Of a stretch of 64,000 nt of DNA, positions 22,116 to 34,056 are shown piece by piece (positions within the stretch are counted from its first letter, which is position 1; every line of letters starts with the position of its first letter). This DNA is from Acridotheres tristis (taxonomy: Eukaryota > Chordata > Aves > Passeriformes > Sturnidae), in contig CM072919.1 in assembly GCA_037013685.1 (NCBI GenBank), positions 25,088,255-25,152,254 on the forward strand, written 5' to 3'. The position numbers and the translations under genes are program-made. The notes below the pieces were generated by a model. That model did not search any database. It was not told where the DNA came from and was given only the letters and a program-made list of their open reading frames with translations.

Positions 22116-25100
22116 ATTCAATTATAAAACTTCTGTTTACTATCTTGTGCATTCATTCCAACTTGGAAGAAGAGTCTGCTGACATAAGTTGGCAGACTTA
22201 AAATAAGTACCCCTGGAGGTGCTTAGAAGATGTGATGCTGTGGTTCTTAGGAGTTAGCTTTAGTGGTGGCGTTGGCAGGTTATAGTTCAACTTTAGCACT
22301 TTAAATATCTTTTACAACTTAAGCAATGCTATGACTCTGTGTTCACTGCCGTATAATGCTAAAACTCCTGAGGAAATTTCTCCCTGATCAGACCTAAAGC
22401 TCCCAGCAAAGTATTTCTCCACTGTCCTTCTGCTCCAATATACAAGAGCTAAGAACCCTTTTGTCACAACCTTCATCCAGGACATAGAATAACAGGGTAC
22501 AATCTCCCCTCTACATCATATTTAAGAACATCCCTCTTTCACATCTCGCCAGAAAACATCTCTTCAGTTTTCCATCTGTGAGTGTTCTTGGGCAAAGCAC
22601 TCTCAGTCAGGAAACTGATAGAAGCTATTCCTTGAGCCAGAGGTCTCAAAGTTACCTTAAGAAATTTCTATAGTGCAATTTGAAGAGTCTCAGGCAGAGA
22701 CAATAATGCAAAATGCTGGAAATCTTTCAAAGTTCAGAGTGCTTTTTATATTATGTATAAAAGGTGACAACAATGATAGAAGCAGCTGCTTTTCTTGCAC
22801 CCTCTTTTGAGTTGGCCTATTTTTAGCCTCCTCATCTTGAAAATCAAAATATAAAATAGAGGATAAAAATTGTTTAATGATTCCTTAATAGACTCCATAT
22901 ATTAGCCAAGCTCCTGGTTACCTGAGAAAATCATGTGTAAAAGGTAATGGGTATGTCTTCCCCAAATGATTTTGGGAACACACAGAACAGGCAATTATGA
23001 ACTTAATGCATTAGGCAACTACTAGGCATATTTATCAATCTAACTTTTGTAACATAGTTGTTTTAAACAGCCATTATGATAAATTGTTTTGGAGGTCCAG
23101 CACTAAATCACACTCTCCTTCAGTTTCTCGTTTGCCACCAGAACCATTGTAAATGAAAAAGGACTGATGATGGCCAAAGCTGGTATCAAAGATTTTAATA
23201 CCCTACTGCAGCACATCTTCAACCAGTCTAACAATCTGGAATTTGTGTAGGATATTACTAGTAGCTATTTAATGCAGAGCAAATGCCTAACTACAAGGAA
23301 ACTTGCCTACTGCTTCCACCCAAGCAGCTGAGCAATGACAAGCCTCACAGGTTTGTTTTTCTTGCTGAGCCACACAGAATCACCTGTAATACCTCCACTT
23401 CTGTATACAAATAATAAATTAAAATAATAATTAAAATTGAAACTATCCAGGATTGCAAAGGAATACTGAGAATCCCTGTTGCTAGTCTATTCTTCTGAAA
23501 CTCCAATATTCAAATCTAAGCAAAGTTCACCTAATTTTACAACAGGAAGTTGGGTAGTCTCAAAGATATAAGTTCTTCTGCTTTGCACTTCCTGCTTTCC
23601 TCAAATATAAATTAATTGAACCAGGAAACTAAATGACAGAAGTCTTTCTCTCAATACTCTTCACACGTCATGTCTTCCTCCTTTTGCAATCAAAATAGCA
23701 AATGTAGTAATAAATGAACATTCAGAAACATTAAGTAAGCAACACCTGTTATGCTCCTGTCTACCAGTTTGTGTTCCCACCGTGACCACTAGAACAGACA
23801 CAGATTAATTGAAATAGGATCCGAAGGTGTGTGTCCAGGCTAGGAGTCACTTAGCAGTATGGATATACTAATAACAAGTAAATCTTGATGAAAGACAACA
23901 TCTGACAGGAACACAGAGATCAAAATCAATATTTTGCTATCTAAATTAAATAAAACTTTCAAAACTAAACTCTACACTAAAAACTGTCTGCCCCTAAAAA
24001 AGAAATAAAAATACTTGCAGTTCCTGAACAGTGTAACAAAAATGCAAATAGAAGGAGAAATGTAATTTGAAGACCAAAGTCTCACCTTGTTTAAGCCCAA
24101 ATTGCTCAACTGGTGCTCCACTGAAGTAACAAAGCTACTTAAATTGGGCACTTGAATGACTAACAGCAAAACTTGGCACAAAAAAATGAAATCAGCCTGA
24201 CCAGTAATGCAGTGGGATCAGTGATGCTGGTTATTTGTTCCTAAGAAACAACCATCTAAACTCACATGGCTAAGAGCTACCTCTGATTTCTTTTAGAAGG
24301 ATGTATCAACCTTGTTTTTCTTATGGCTTTCTACAGGACAAAACAAAACAAAACAACAAAAAAAACTCCACAGAACTACAGCCCACATCTGATATAAGCT
24401 ACTGAAACTAGTGAAGCATAAACCATGTAGGCTGCTATGATTCATCAGAATTTACATAGTAGCTGCGTGCAAGGTTTCATCTCCTTTCAACAGGCAACCA
24501 AACCTAATATCCTCGATCTGCTCTGTGAAAGCTATTGTTAAGAATATCAAGGCAAAACATTGCTCCAGCTGCCAGCACATTTCTAAATTTAACATCAGAC
24601 TCCTAGAACCTACTTGTGCCCACAAATTATTTTAATTCATAGCAGATGATTAGCCAGGCAGTAATCAATGAAAAGGTAAGGGTAAAAATCTCTTTTGCTT
24701 CTCTTTTAAGTCAGCATTTTCAAGCAACCTCCTGAGTATAATCTTAGAAATAAAAGACATAGAGCCTTTACCTATTGACACACATGCACAGATGGTACAC
24801 TGAGCCAAACAGCAACTCATGAGGCCAACATGGATGTGCAGGCTGAGCTCTGCTAGCCAGCTGCCACCTTTCCTTGTGGCAAAATTAGTTGATGTGGGAC
24901 ATGGGGAGCAAAGAGTGTCTGATTAGGCAGCATTTAGGTGAAATTGCACCTGTAGCAAAGCACTGCACAACATACCCCAGCCATCCAGCTTCCTGCAAGA
25001 AAAAATTAGGGCATCCCAGAGTAATGGGAGCAGTGCATGGCACAAATTGACTCTAAGGTGCTCCAGAGACCAGAAGATTTGGCCACAATCTGTTGGAACT

Positions 25101-25749
25101 GAGAACCCTGTGAGTTTTGAGCTTTCTGTGCTTTCTGACACTCACTTCCAGGAGAACACTGCTTTTGACTTGAGGCCCTGGAGAAGGCTTCCAATTTGAG
25201 TGATGGAGTTAAAGTCATGGGTGTATAGTTGGAATAGAAGTGTGTGATTTCACGTGGTGAAGGGTTTTGAATTTGAAGGTTTTGGAATATAGTAATAGGT
25301 ATAGGACAAGATGGAGGATTTTGGGTGTTGTCTTTTTCTGTCTTCTTCCTTCTTCATGATTTCAGGTAGTAATTTCTGGTTGGATAGTTGGTGCTGCACT
25401 GTGGGTCACAGGAGTTTTGTTATTGGGTCAAAAGTATAAATAATATAGGTGTTAGTTCTTTATCAGACTGTTTAGCTTTAAAGGACCTTGTAACTACCTA
25501 GATTCAGCCTCCGTTTTGCTCACTTTTAGCTGGTAGCTGGAAGTGCTGCAGAACTCTCTGTAGTTTAGATAAGATTTAAAAAACGAAGTCCGAACATGAG
25601 AAAATTTGTCTCAGTGTTTTTAATCCCGACTCTGAGCGAAGACAGAAGAAAATGAAGACGAGCTACTAATTAACTGGTGCAGTTAACCCTTTTACAACAA
25701 TCCCCTGGGACTGTTGGCCTCCCGAGTATGCAGAGTTCCAAGCATGCCT

Positions 25750-26110
25750 CCTAGTGACAGTAACCTGGGTTACCTCACTTCCCATTTCCCACTCCATCTG
25801 CAGGTTGCCCTGCTCGGCTGCCCAGGCAGTGGCCAGCTGCAGGGCTCAGAGTTCAGACCGCAGACCTGATTCCATCAGCAGGGTCACCAAGGAGCGGAGC
25901 CGGACACTGCCTCAGCACGGGCCCCACCGCCCATCCCTGCGCTGCCTTCCCGCGAGCCTCGCTCCAAGCAGGGCTCCATGGTGCTGGCTCCCCGTTTGAT
26001 TAGTGCCAGCGTCCCAGTGCTCCACGGTGGTACTGTCAGGCTCCCATAAAGCCGGAGTTTTCACTTGCTGAGCGCTCTGCCTCACCGCTGAGGAATCTGC
26101 CCTGCCTTTC
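25750..26110. promoter_or_regulatory. GC-richer patch inside the spacer
   Basis: Moderate GC and CpG enrichment contrasts with the AT-rich spacer. No exon or promoter motif cluster was convincing. Its end overlaps a 41-bp segment (26,081-26,121) that recurs at 60,208-60,248. Confidence 0.3.
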
Positions 26111-26121
26111 GTTTATAACAT
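26081..26121 (+). repeat. 41-bp segment shared with 60,208-60,248, copy A
   Basis: Ungapped alignment with the second copy gives 34 of 41 matches, including CTGAGGAATCTG and TATAACAT blocks. The family is not recognised. It may be a remnant of an ancient interspersed repeat. Confidence 0.5.
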
Positions 26122-29100
26122 CTGCAATTAAGCAAACTGAGGGGCTTAAACAGGTGAGGCTCTGCAGAGTTCACAGGTTGTTTGCTGTGAGTTGCACGGT
26201 CACTGCTGTCCTAAATAGGGGTACAAGATAAATCACCAATCCCTTTCAGTGAGGAAGTATCTCCAAGGAAAAAAGAGCAGCTGCTAAACCAAAGGCCCGG
26301 GGTAGAAATAGACAGCTGTAATAGCAATGTTGAGCACTGGTTAAGGAGAGTGCTTTAATGAGCTTGTAGCTCGTAGGTACAGACTGAGGTTAGAGGGTTA
26401 AACTGTGATTAGAGTCCCACTACTTCATTGCCAGTCTTTGGGTCACAAGTGATCTTTACAGATAATTTCTTACTATGCTGCTGCCTGGGGTGCATTCATT
26501 TCCTCTGCTGTGACTACCATGAGCCACCACAGTGGCCCACCACAGGGCCTCAGTAATGACTGTTGATAACCTTTCTTGGCACAGATCTGCTTGGATTTTG
26601 ATGCATGGAGGGAGCACCATTCTGTTGAGTGCTTTATAGACCACTAACAATGTTATAATAACGTCTCTCATCTGCACTGGTATCCGGTATGGGTGTGGTC
26701 ATACGCGCCTCTTGAGTTTTGCGCCTGTTTCTGTAGAAACGGTGGATTACAAATGCCAGCTGAAAGGGTCATACCACTACCAGATAATTTTCATGTTAGA
26801 AAAGCATTCTCTGGAGTACTCACCTCAGACTTCTGCTCTTCTAAAACCAGAGACATGCTCATACATTTCTCTGGGATTCTTACCTGCATTTCTTCAACAT
26901 GCACCTGGGACCAAAAAAACCACAAAAAACCTAATAGCAGGATAAAATTATAAAATTTATCCTACAGCTTGCAAATATTCACTTTATTTTAGTACAAAAG
27001 CCCCAGAAAATATACAGATAGCTAAAAGCCATAAAGAGAAACATCCCACAAGTAAATAGAAATTCTAGGGTAAGCTTTGAATTGTTACAATTTTAAGGTA
27101 ATGTTTTGGCCAATTTTTTAATCAATACAGTACTTTATTTTTATTAAGTTCACCTTTCTTAGCATAGAGTACATGGACTTTTTGGGCAGATATTAGTCTT
27201 TCGAGACTCATTCTCTGCTTGAATGATCTGTCAAATATCTGCAAAATGTTTCCTTAGCTTTTGACTAGTTGCAAGCAGCTCTTTCTCTCTGACCAGATAA
27301 TAAAAGAACAGGACATTTAAAATTCTTTGACAAACTGGAGTATATCCAAATCCTTCTCTGGAAAATTAATTTTTGTACATATGAACTTGAGGCATGTTTT
27401 TTAAAAGATTATGCAACTAGCAACTGAAACTTCTACTTCAGTTAAGACTTTAAGGAAAATCTATGCCTTACAAAATGCACACACTTTTAGGTGACAGGAT
27501 AAAGTGAGTCTTCTCCCCAGCCAGGTAGAGGAAATTGGAAGTTAATATTTCTATTACAATGTAATTAAATTATGAGTTGGGATTGGATATTTGAAAGTGT
27601 TTAGTAACTAATCCTTCCTGGGTAGTTTAAAATGCAAATATCCAAGAAGTTGAGTTTTTCTCCTTCAGTCAAATAGTCTTTTTGCAATTGAGTTATTGAG
27701 GTTATCCAAAAGGGTCACAGATTCAGCCACAGTAGATTATTTAAACTATAAGAGATAATCTAGATACAATAGATACAATACATGTTTTAATACATGCAGT
27801 TCAGTGGTCCTACAAACTTGTAGGTCCTTCAAAACTGTAAACACTAAAATAAGTGCTAGAATGTCTTTTATTGTATTAGGGGAGCTTTAGTTATCAACTA
27901 CTGTTTTTCTGTGTCCCACATTAAAAAACATTATTAAAGTTGCAAAGCCCTGGAAAGGTCCTCCATGCATTCCCTTTCTGCATAATAGACTTGTTTAAAT
28001 ACTTTTTCCTCCTTGCCCCAATCCACCCATAGCACTGGTTTAAAGTATGAGCAGCTATGCTGTTTTCTCATCAATGCCTGTGCAGCTTTCTCAGTCTGCT
28101 CTCAAGGTTCAACTAGTCATTATGTCATTATGACTTTTTCTGTAATAGTAATTTTAAATTATCAAGTTTATTAATTAATTTCTTTCTACAACAGCTTTGA
28201 CATGAATAAATATTGAAAATCTCAGTTTACCAAAGGGCTTGTAATTGTGAAAACCCAATTTGAAAGACTTGTCATCCAGACTTCTAGACCTCCAGAATGT
28301 TTTATACTGAATTTAGGTAGTGGTGATGTTTACTACACCTGTAAACCTATGTTGCCTTTACAAATGGCCTTAATGTAGCTGTCTGGGAAACAGGGGAGAT
28401 TTGGTGACTGTGAAAAGTTAATATATAATAACTTAACCAAAACCATCATAGCTTTGTGGCAGAAACATGGACAGACCTCAGCCTTCTCTGTCAGATCTCC
28501 ATTTTTTTCCTGAAATCTCCTGTACCAATCAAGACCCCCAACTGGAAGTTTTCCAGGGGAGGTATTTTGTGACAGAATATGTCCTGTTAGGAAGATTAAA
28601 TACTATTTAGGATGTAGAAAACTGCAGAAGCATAAACAGTATTTCTTCAATAGCTCACCCAAAATCAGACCATTTTCCTCCCTGTCTCTGCATGCTGCCA
28701 TCTGCCTCTCCTCTAGCCTTCTTCACCTCCTTGTGAGTCAGGAAGGGGAAGGAGGGCTTCACCTAATTGCACAGAACTGGAAGGGTCTTGTCATAATCAG
28801 TTTATGCATCAGGCATCAAGGAAGCAAAAAAACCCCCATAATTCTAATATCCATTCAAGAAGAAAATTTTTAAAAGCCACATCATAACCCAAATGCATTT
28901 TTCCCCACATGAAGTGTTATTAGATACCAATCAGCTTTATTCAGACTCCAGAAAGAAATGAAATCTGACTCCTGCAGAAAAATGGTTCCTTTGCTGCACA
29001 CCTCTTATTCATCCCCAGAGCAATTCCATCTCATGCACAGACTGAGGCAAAATCCTGCGGACAAAATGGTACATAATCATATAATTAAATCTGCTGAAGT

Positions 29101-32100
29101 CACAAGCCTCAGGGGTGTAACTGAGGCTATGTGGGCACCTCAAAGTGTAGCCCATTCATATGTAGGATATGGAATTACAGCATAGGTGGAATTTTCAGTA
29201 TTGGAGCTTTATGCCTGAGCTGGTGGAGTGGTAGAAGCTGGCATCACCCTCAGGGTCAGCAGTCAGGATGGGGTGCCAGGCCTTCTCCTTCCACAATTAA
29301 CACTCGCAGCCTAACAGCTCCCCACCACCAGTCCCCCCACGCTGTCCCTACCCAGCTCCCAGCCCCACCTGTCTCCTCCATCTGTTCATCCTCGTCCCTA
29401 CATCCTGCCTTTCAGACATCAAAGAAGGCTGAGAAGATGAAAAATGGTTCTATGGGCAACAGTTCTGTTTCTGAGTCTCAAGCAGATTACTTCAATTGCA
29501 AGAAATTGAATTGCTAGAAAGTGAAGGCTCTCTGTGTTACCAAAAATCTGAGAGGGAATATGCCTGAAAAGACTCCTTCTTACCTTTAAGTTCACATCAA
29601 TTATATTTCATTCTCTTCAGCACTGCTAATCCTGGCTTACCTTCAGATAAAAAGAGAAAAAAATTAGGTCAGTGTTTGAATCTGTGTGATACACAGACTC
29701 TAAAAGGAGATAGACAATTTAAACTTTACTTTTTAAACAACTGAAATTAGTTTTAAAGACTTTTACAAGATTCTGAGTGTCCTAAACTCCTGCACTGTTG
29801 TGAAAGACTTGTAGAAAAGCCAACACAATATCCTGAGAAAATAATAATAAGTAAATTAATCTAGAAGTTGCACCTAACACAGAAATGTTAACTAAACAAT
29901 ACAGCTGGTGCTGCAACTGAAATAATCTTGTATTTCTTTTATCAGTAACAATATGGAAAGTTATATAAGAAATAAAACAGAATTGTCAAGTTGATTGTGA
30001 CCTCTTTAATTTATGACCTGGTTTTATCATTATAGCCTATACTGCAAGCATCTGATCTTGTCCATCAGCAGAGCTGGCGTGTCCTCTCCTCTGTTTACTG
30101 CTGTACAAAATTATAAACTACAATAGGAAACCTCAGAGTGGCCTAGGGAGAGAGTTTAACTCCAAACTTGTTAATGAAACCATAACGTCATAAATTCTAA
30201 AATCCAAGCTGCTGCAGTAGACAATTACCTGCTGGTCTGAGGCGCATTTGCCTCACTGCCTTAGCAGGCTCTCAGTACTGACCAACAATCAGAGGATAGG
30301 AACATATATTGTGGATATGACTGGACAAACATGACTGCCATTCTCGCCTCTAAATCATGTCTTTGTTTCCAGTTTCCTGCCGCTGCCTGTTCTCTCTTTC
30401 TCCGGTCAGTCATGATGCCAGCCTTCCCCATAGGCTGCTTTCCATGCCTGGGAAGGACTTCTGAGGGATCTCATTACCCTACCAGAAGTCCTTTAAGGTT
30501 ATATGCAAGGCTCAAAGCCTAGAGAAAACTCATCTAGTCAGATTGTTCATGGAGTAGTGTGGTGCTGTCAAATTCTTCCTTCTACTTGTCTGTTTTCCCC
30601 ACTCCCTTATCACATTGGCTTGTTACGTCCATGTCTGTTTTTTTTAGCTGATATCTGCACAGGTACTGCACAGAGAGGTCTTCCACCCTACCCTGAGCTC
30701 CTCGCCTCTGTGATAACACAAGCACAGAGCAAGAACAGCCGCTCTGCTTCACCCAGAGAGGTGACAGAGAGCAGCAGCAGCCTGGGATGCAGCTGTGTCT
30801 CTCCCTGAGAGGAGCCTGCAAGAAGCACAAGCCCAGGCAGTGGGTATAACCCACTGTTTGGGTAAATGACCTGGTACCTTGTTTTTGTCTACATGCAGTA
30901 TTTGAAATAGACAGGGAGTTCTATTCTCCTGGTTGTCACCTCTCAGAGGGGTTTATGCACAAAGCGTTCAGTTCAAGTGGTACCAGAGAAACCTGGGAGC
31001 ATAAAATAGCAGCTTTGGCGGCAGCACAAAGAAAGAATATCCAAATGTAACAAAGCTAGGCATAAATCCATTAAGTATCCTGTACTCTTTCAAGTACATT
31101 TTGTGAGCACACCTGCTCCATATACAGGCTGTATCTGATCCCTAAAAGAGCTTTGCCTATTGTAGAGCATGACAGTTGTAGAGGTCCTAATGTCTCCTTT
31201 TTGTTCTTGAAAAGATACAAAATTAGTTTAATTTTCAGGAAAAATCAGCTTTTATCTGCAGCTGCAAATTATTTAAAAGTTATTGCACTGTACTACATAG
31301 CAAGTGAAAGAAGGAAATGGTCAGTTACTCTTCTGCCTTTTATCCACAACTTCCATGTGGCTGCCATAAAGATGTTCTCAAAAAATGTCCTTTACAATGA
31401 CTCTAAGTGGAAGTCACCTTCCATCTCCTGCCACTGTAAAGGTGAGATACAAATCTCATAACTAGACTTTCTGCATGATGCTTTACATATATAGTTTTGC
31501 TAAGCAAGTTGAATACTACAATCACCATATTCAAACATCTTTTGTTCAAAGTTCACGACATGATACAGATACAGAACACTGCTTGTAAAAATTCCTAAGT
31601 TTACTTTATCATGTCCAGAGATTTCAAAACTAGGCGTCTATATTCACATTCACATATTTGACTAAGTTCCCTGTTTTTCAACACTTGTTGCACCACTGTG
31701 AGCAAATCCTACTGGTTCTTTTACAGCTTCTTCTCAGGGTGAAGAACCCTTCACAAGAAAGTTCTGCCTTTCCAGACCTGTTAAGTCTGGCTTTACATAG
31801 ATTCCACAGAAAATACTCAATATTATATATTCAAAAATCCTGGCAAAGATTAAAAGCATCCCTATACCCATATTCAGGAGTTTTAAAAAAAGTGATGTGC
31901 TTTAACACTACTCAGCTTTTAGATGCAAGTTTGACTTCCAATGAGTTTCCAATGACTGATCACAAAAGAAGTTTGCCTGTCTTCTGAAAAAGAAAGAAGA
32001 GTTCAGCCAGACCTATATGCTGCCATTAAGGCTAAAGATCTCACGCTAAAGCTGAGGGCTAGAGATGACTGAAGGGAATGGTTGCAAGAACTGGAACAGT

Positions 32101-32225
32101 TCTGAATAAGCAATAGAAATGAGGATTAGTGAGCCATTCGGATGGGCTAATTATATCGGAAACTTTCATAAAGTTATCAAAGCAGATACAGAGAAAGATA
32201 AAACTTTACTACAGCCATATATGAA

Positions 32226-32285
32226 ATACATATGCATACATATTTGTATGTGTGCATACACATTTAACATGCATGTGCATACATG
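32226..32285. repeat. Alternating purine-pyrimidine tract (CATA/TGTG rich)
   Basis: Units such as ACATATGCATACATA and GTATGTGTGCATACACA alternate purine and pyrimidine for most of about 60 bp and contain nested short palindromes. Such tracts can adopt unusual helical forms. No function is implied. Confidence 0.6.
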
Positions 32286-34056
32286 ATTAACATCTAAATT
32301 TCATTTTTGGTGTTCCAATATAAACAACCCCTATTATAGAAACAAAATATCTTACTGTCAGGTCTCAGGGAAATTGTTCATCTGGTTCCTTCAAACAAAA
32401 CACAAGCGGAGGGGAAAGAACTGTAGATAGCCATCAGTACGTCACTGGCCCCTACAGCCGACAAGGATTCAACAGTTGAAAAGGCCAGAGAAAAGGGTGG
32501 AGAACACTACTATTGATGGAAGCACTGGACCCTTACCAGAAGGGAGCCAGATGACAGAGCAGAGCTGTTCTGGGAGGGGAAGGACAGAGTACTCTCATTT
32601 CCAAGTGACATCAAAAGAGATTCCACTGTGTACTCCCCAAGGATTCTGAGTTCACCCTGACCACAATGCCTCATGCTGATAGCATACAGCTGCTTCCTTC
32701 ACAGGCACAGATAATAGCCTCACTTCTAAAAAGAAAAATAATTATGAGCTTTTCATTTACATGTGTGGACCTGCAGATAGAAACAAGGGACAAGAGCAGG
32801 CATTGATCATCTATCTCTTTCTGCAATTCTCACTTCTGTCTGTTTCTATCTTACTGATGCTGTAATATGTGGAAGGCACTGTTGCCCTCTCTCTTTATCA
32901 ATATGGAGAGCATCAGTTATCATCACAATAGAGATTGCTAACTCCAAGTGGCTGTCTACCCTGCTAGCTCTACCTCCAACAAGGCAGAGAGCAACACAAC
33001 ACAACTGGCCCACCCAGCTGGAGGCCCTGACATTGGGAAAAACAGCAGCTTGATGTGAGCAATCCACTGAGCTGATAACTCCCTCTACCTTGAACAGTCT
33101 TACCCCATGTAAGACAGTAGGACTGTTCTGATTTTATGCCAAATTAATAGTGCAAACACAACTAAAAATGGGGAAAATATATTCACCTGCAACTTCCAGC
33201 TGGGAGGAAACTTGACAAGACTGTCAGAAATAATTGCAACGCTTTCCATTATTCCAAATAAAATGAAAATGAAGGAATATAATTAATAATGAGATCTTCC
33301 ACACTGCTGCATACAGCAAGACCTGAGCTGTTGGAGACTTACAGTCTATTTCCATGGGTTCAAAATTTGAGACTTACTGCTCTTTTGAAAGAATTCACAT
33401 GGAGAAGAAATATTTTCCTTATAAGATTCAGGTGCCAAAACACCCTAATGATTAAGAAAAAGCCCTCTGAATTTAAAGAGCTATAAGGTGGAGTAATTAG
33501 GGATTAAATTAGTTTGTGTCATAGCAGTAAGCAAAATTATTATGACAAATAGTCTCATCCATCTGAAGAATATAAGACCTTTGGAGTTGTGGAAACTGGG
33601 AATGTAAGGGCAAGACATTATTAACTGTTGGAAAACTGAGTCGAGGTAATAATATACGCAGAGAAGGCAAGGCAGAGTTGCAATGAAATGTGCCAACTCC
33701 CACTGCAGATGTAAAAACAATATATTTGATGAAAAATCAAGCATCAGAAAATGCCCTTATTGCAATTAGCAGGAATACCAGATAACAACAAAACATAACA
33801 AAACAACAGTTCTGTCAGGGCATAATCCTGTTTTTACAAAATGTCAAAAAGAATGCAAAATATGTAAGTCCATAAGCACATACCAAATACAGTTATGTAT
33901 ATATTGCATACTAGAAAGACAGTTGTGTCTTAAAACAAGACTTTTTGTACAGAGCCTAAGTTCAACACTGCCTGACACTAGAAACCCAAATCTACGATGT
34001 GGAAATCAATTTGCCTAATCAGAGACCCTTATCCAGCCTGCCAATTAATTCCAGAC

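Larger units (their letters stand above)
22116..34056. other. 11.9 kb spacer between inverted-repeat arms
   Basis: No coding exon was recognised. Most of it is AT-rich. A GC-richer patch lies at about 25,750-26,110. A C-rich patch lies at about 29,270-29,400. An alternating purine/pyrimidine stretch lies at about 32,226-32,285. Because the flanking arms are inverted and nearly identical, recombination between them could flip this whole segment, so its orientation relative to the flanks should be treated as possibly variable. Confidence 0.7.
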
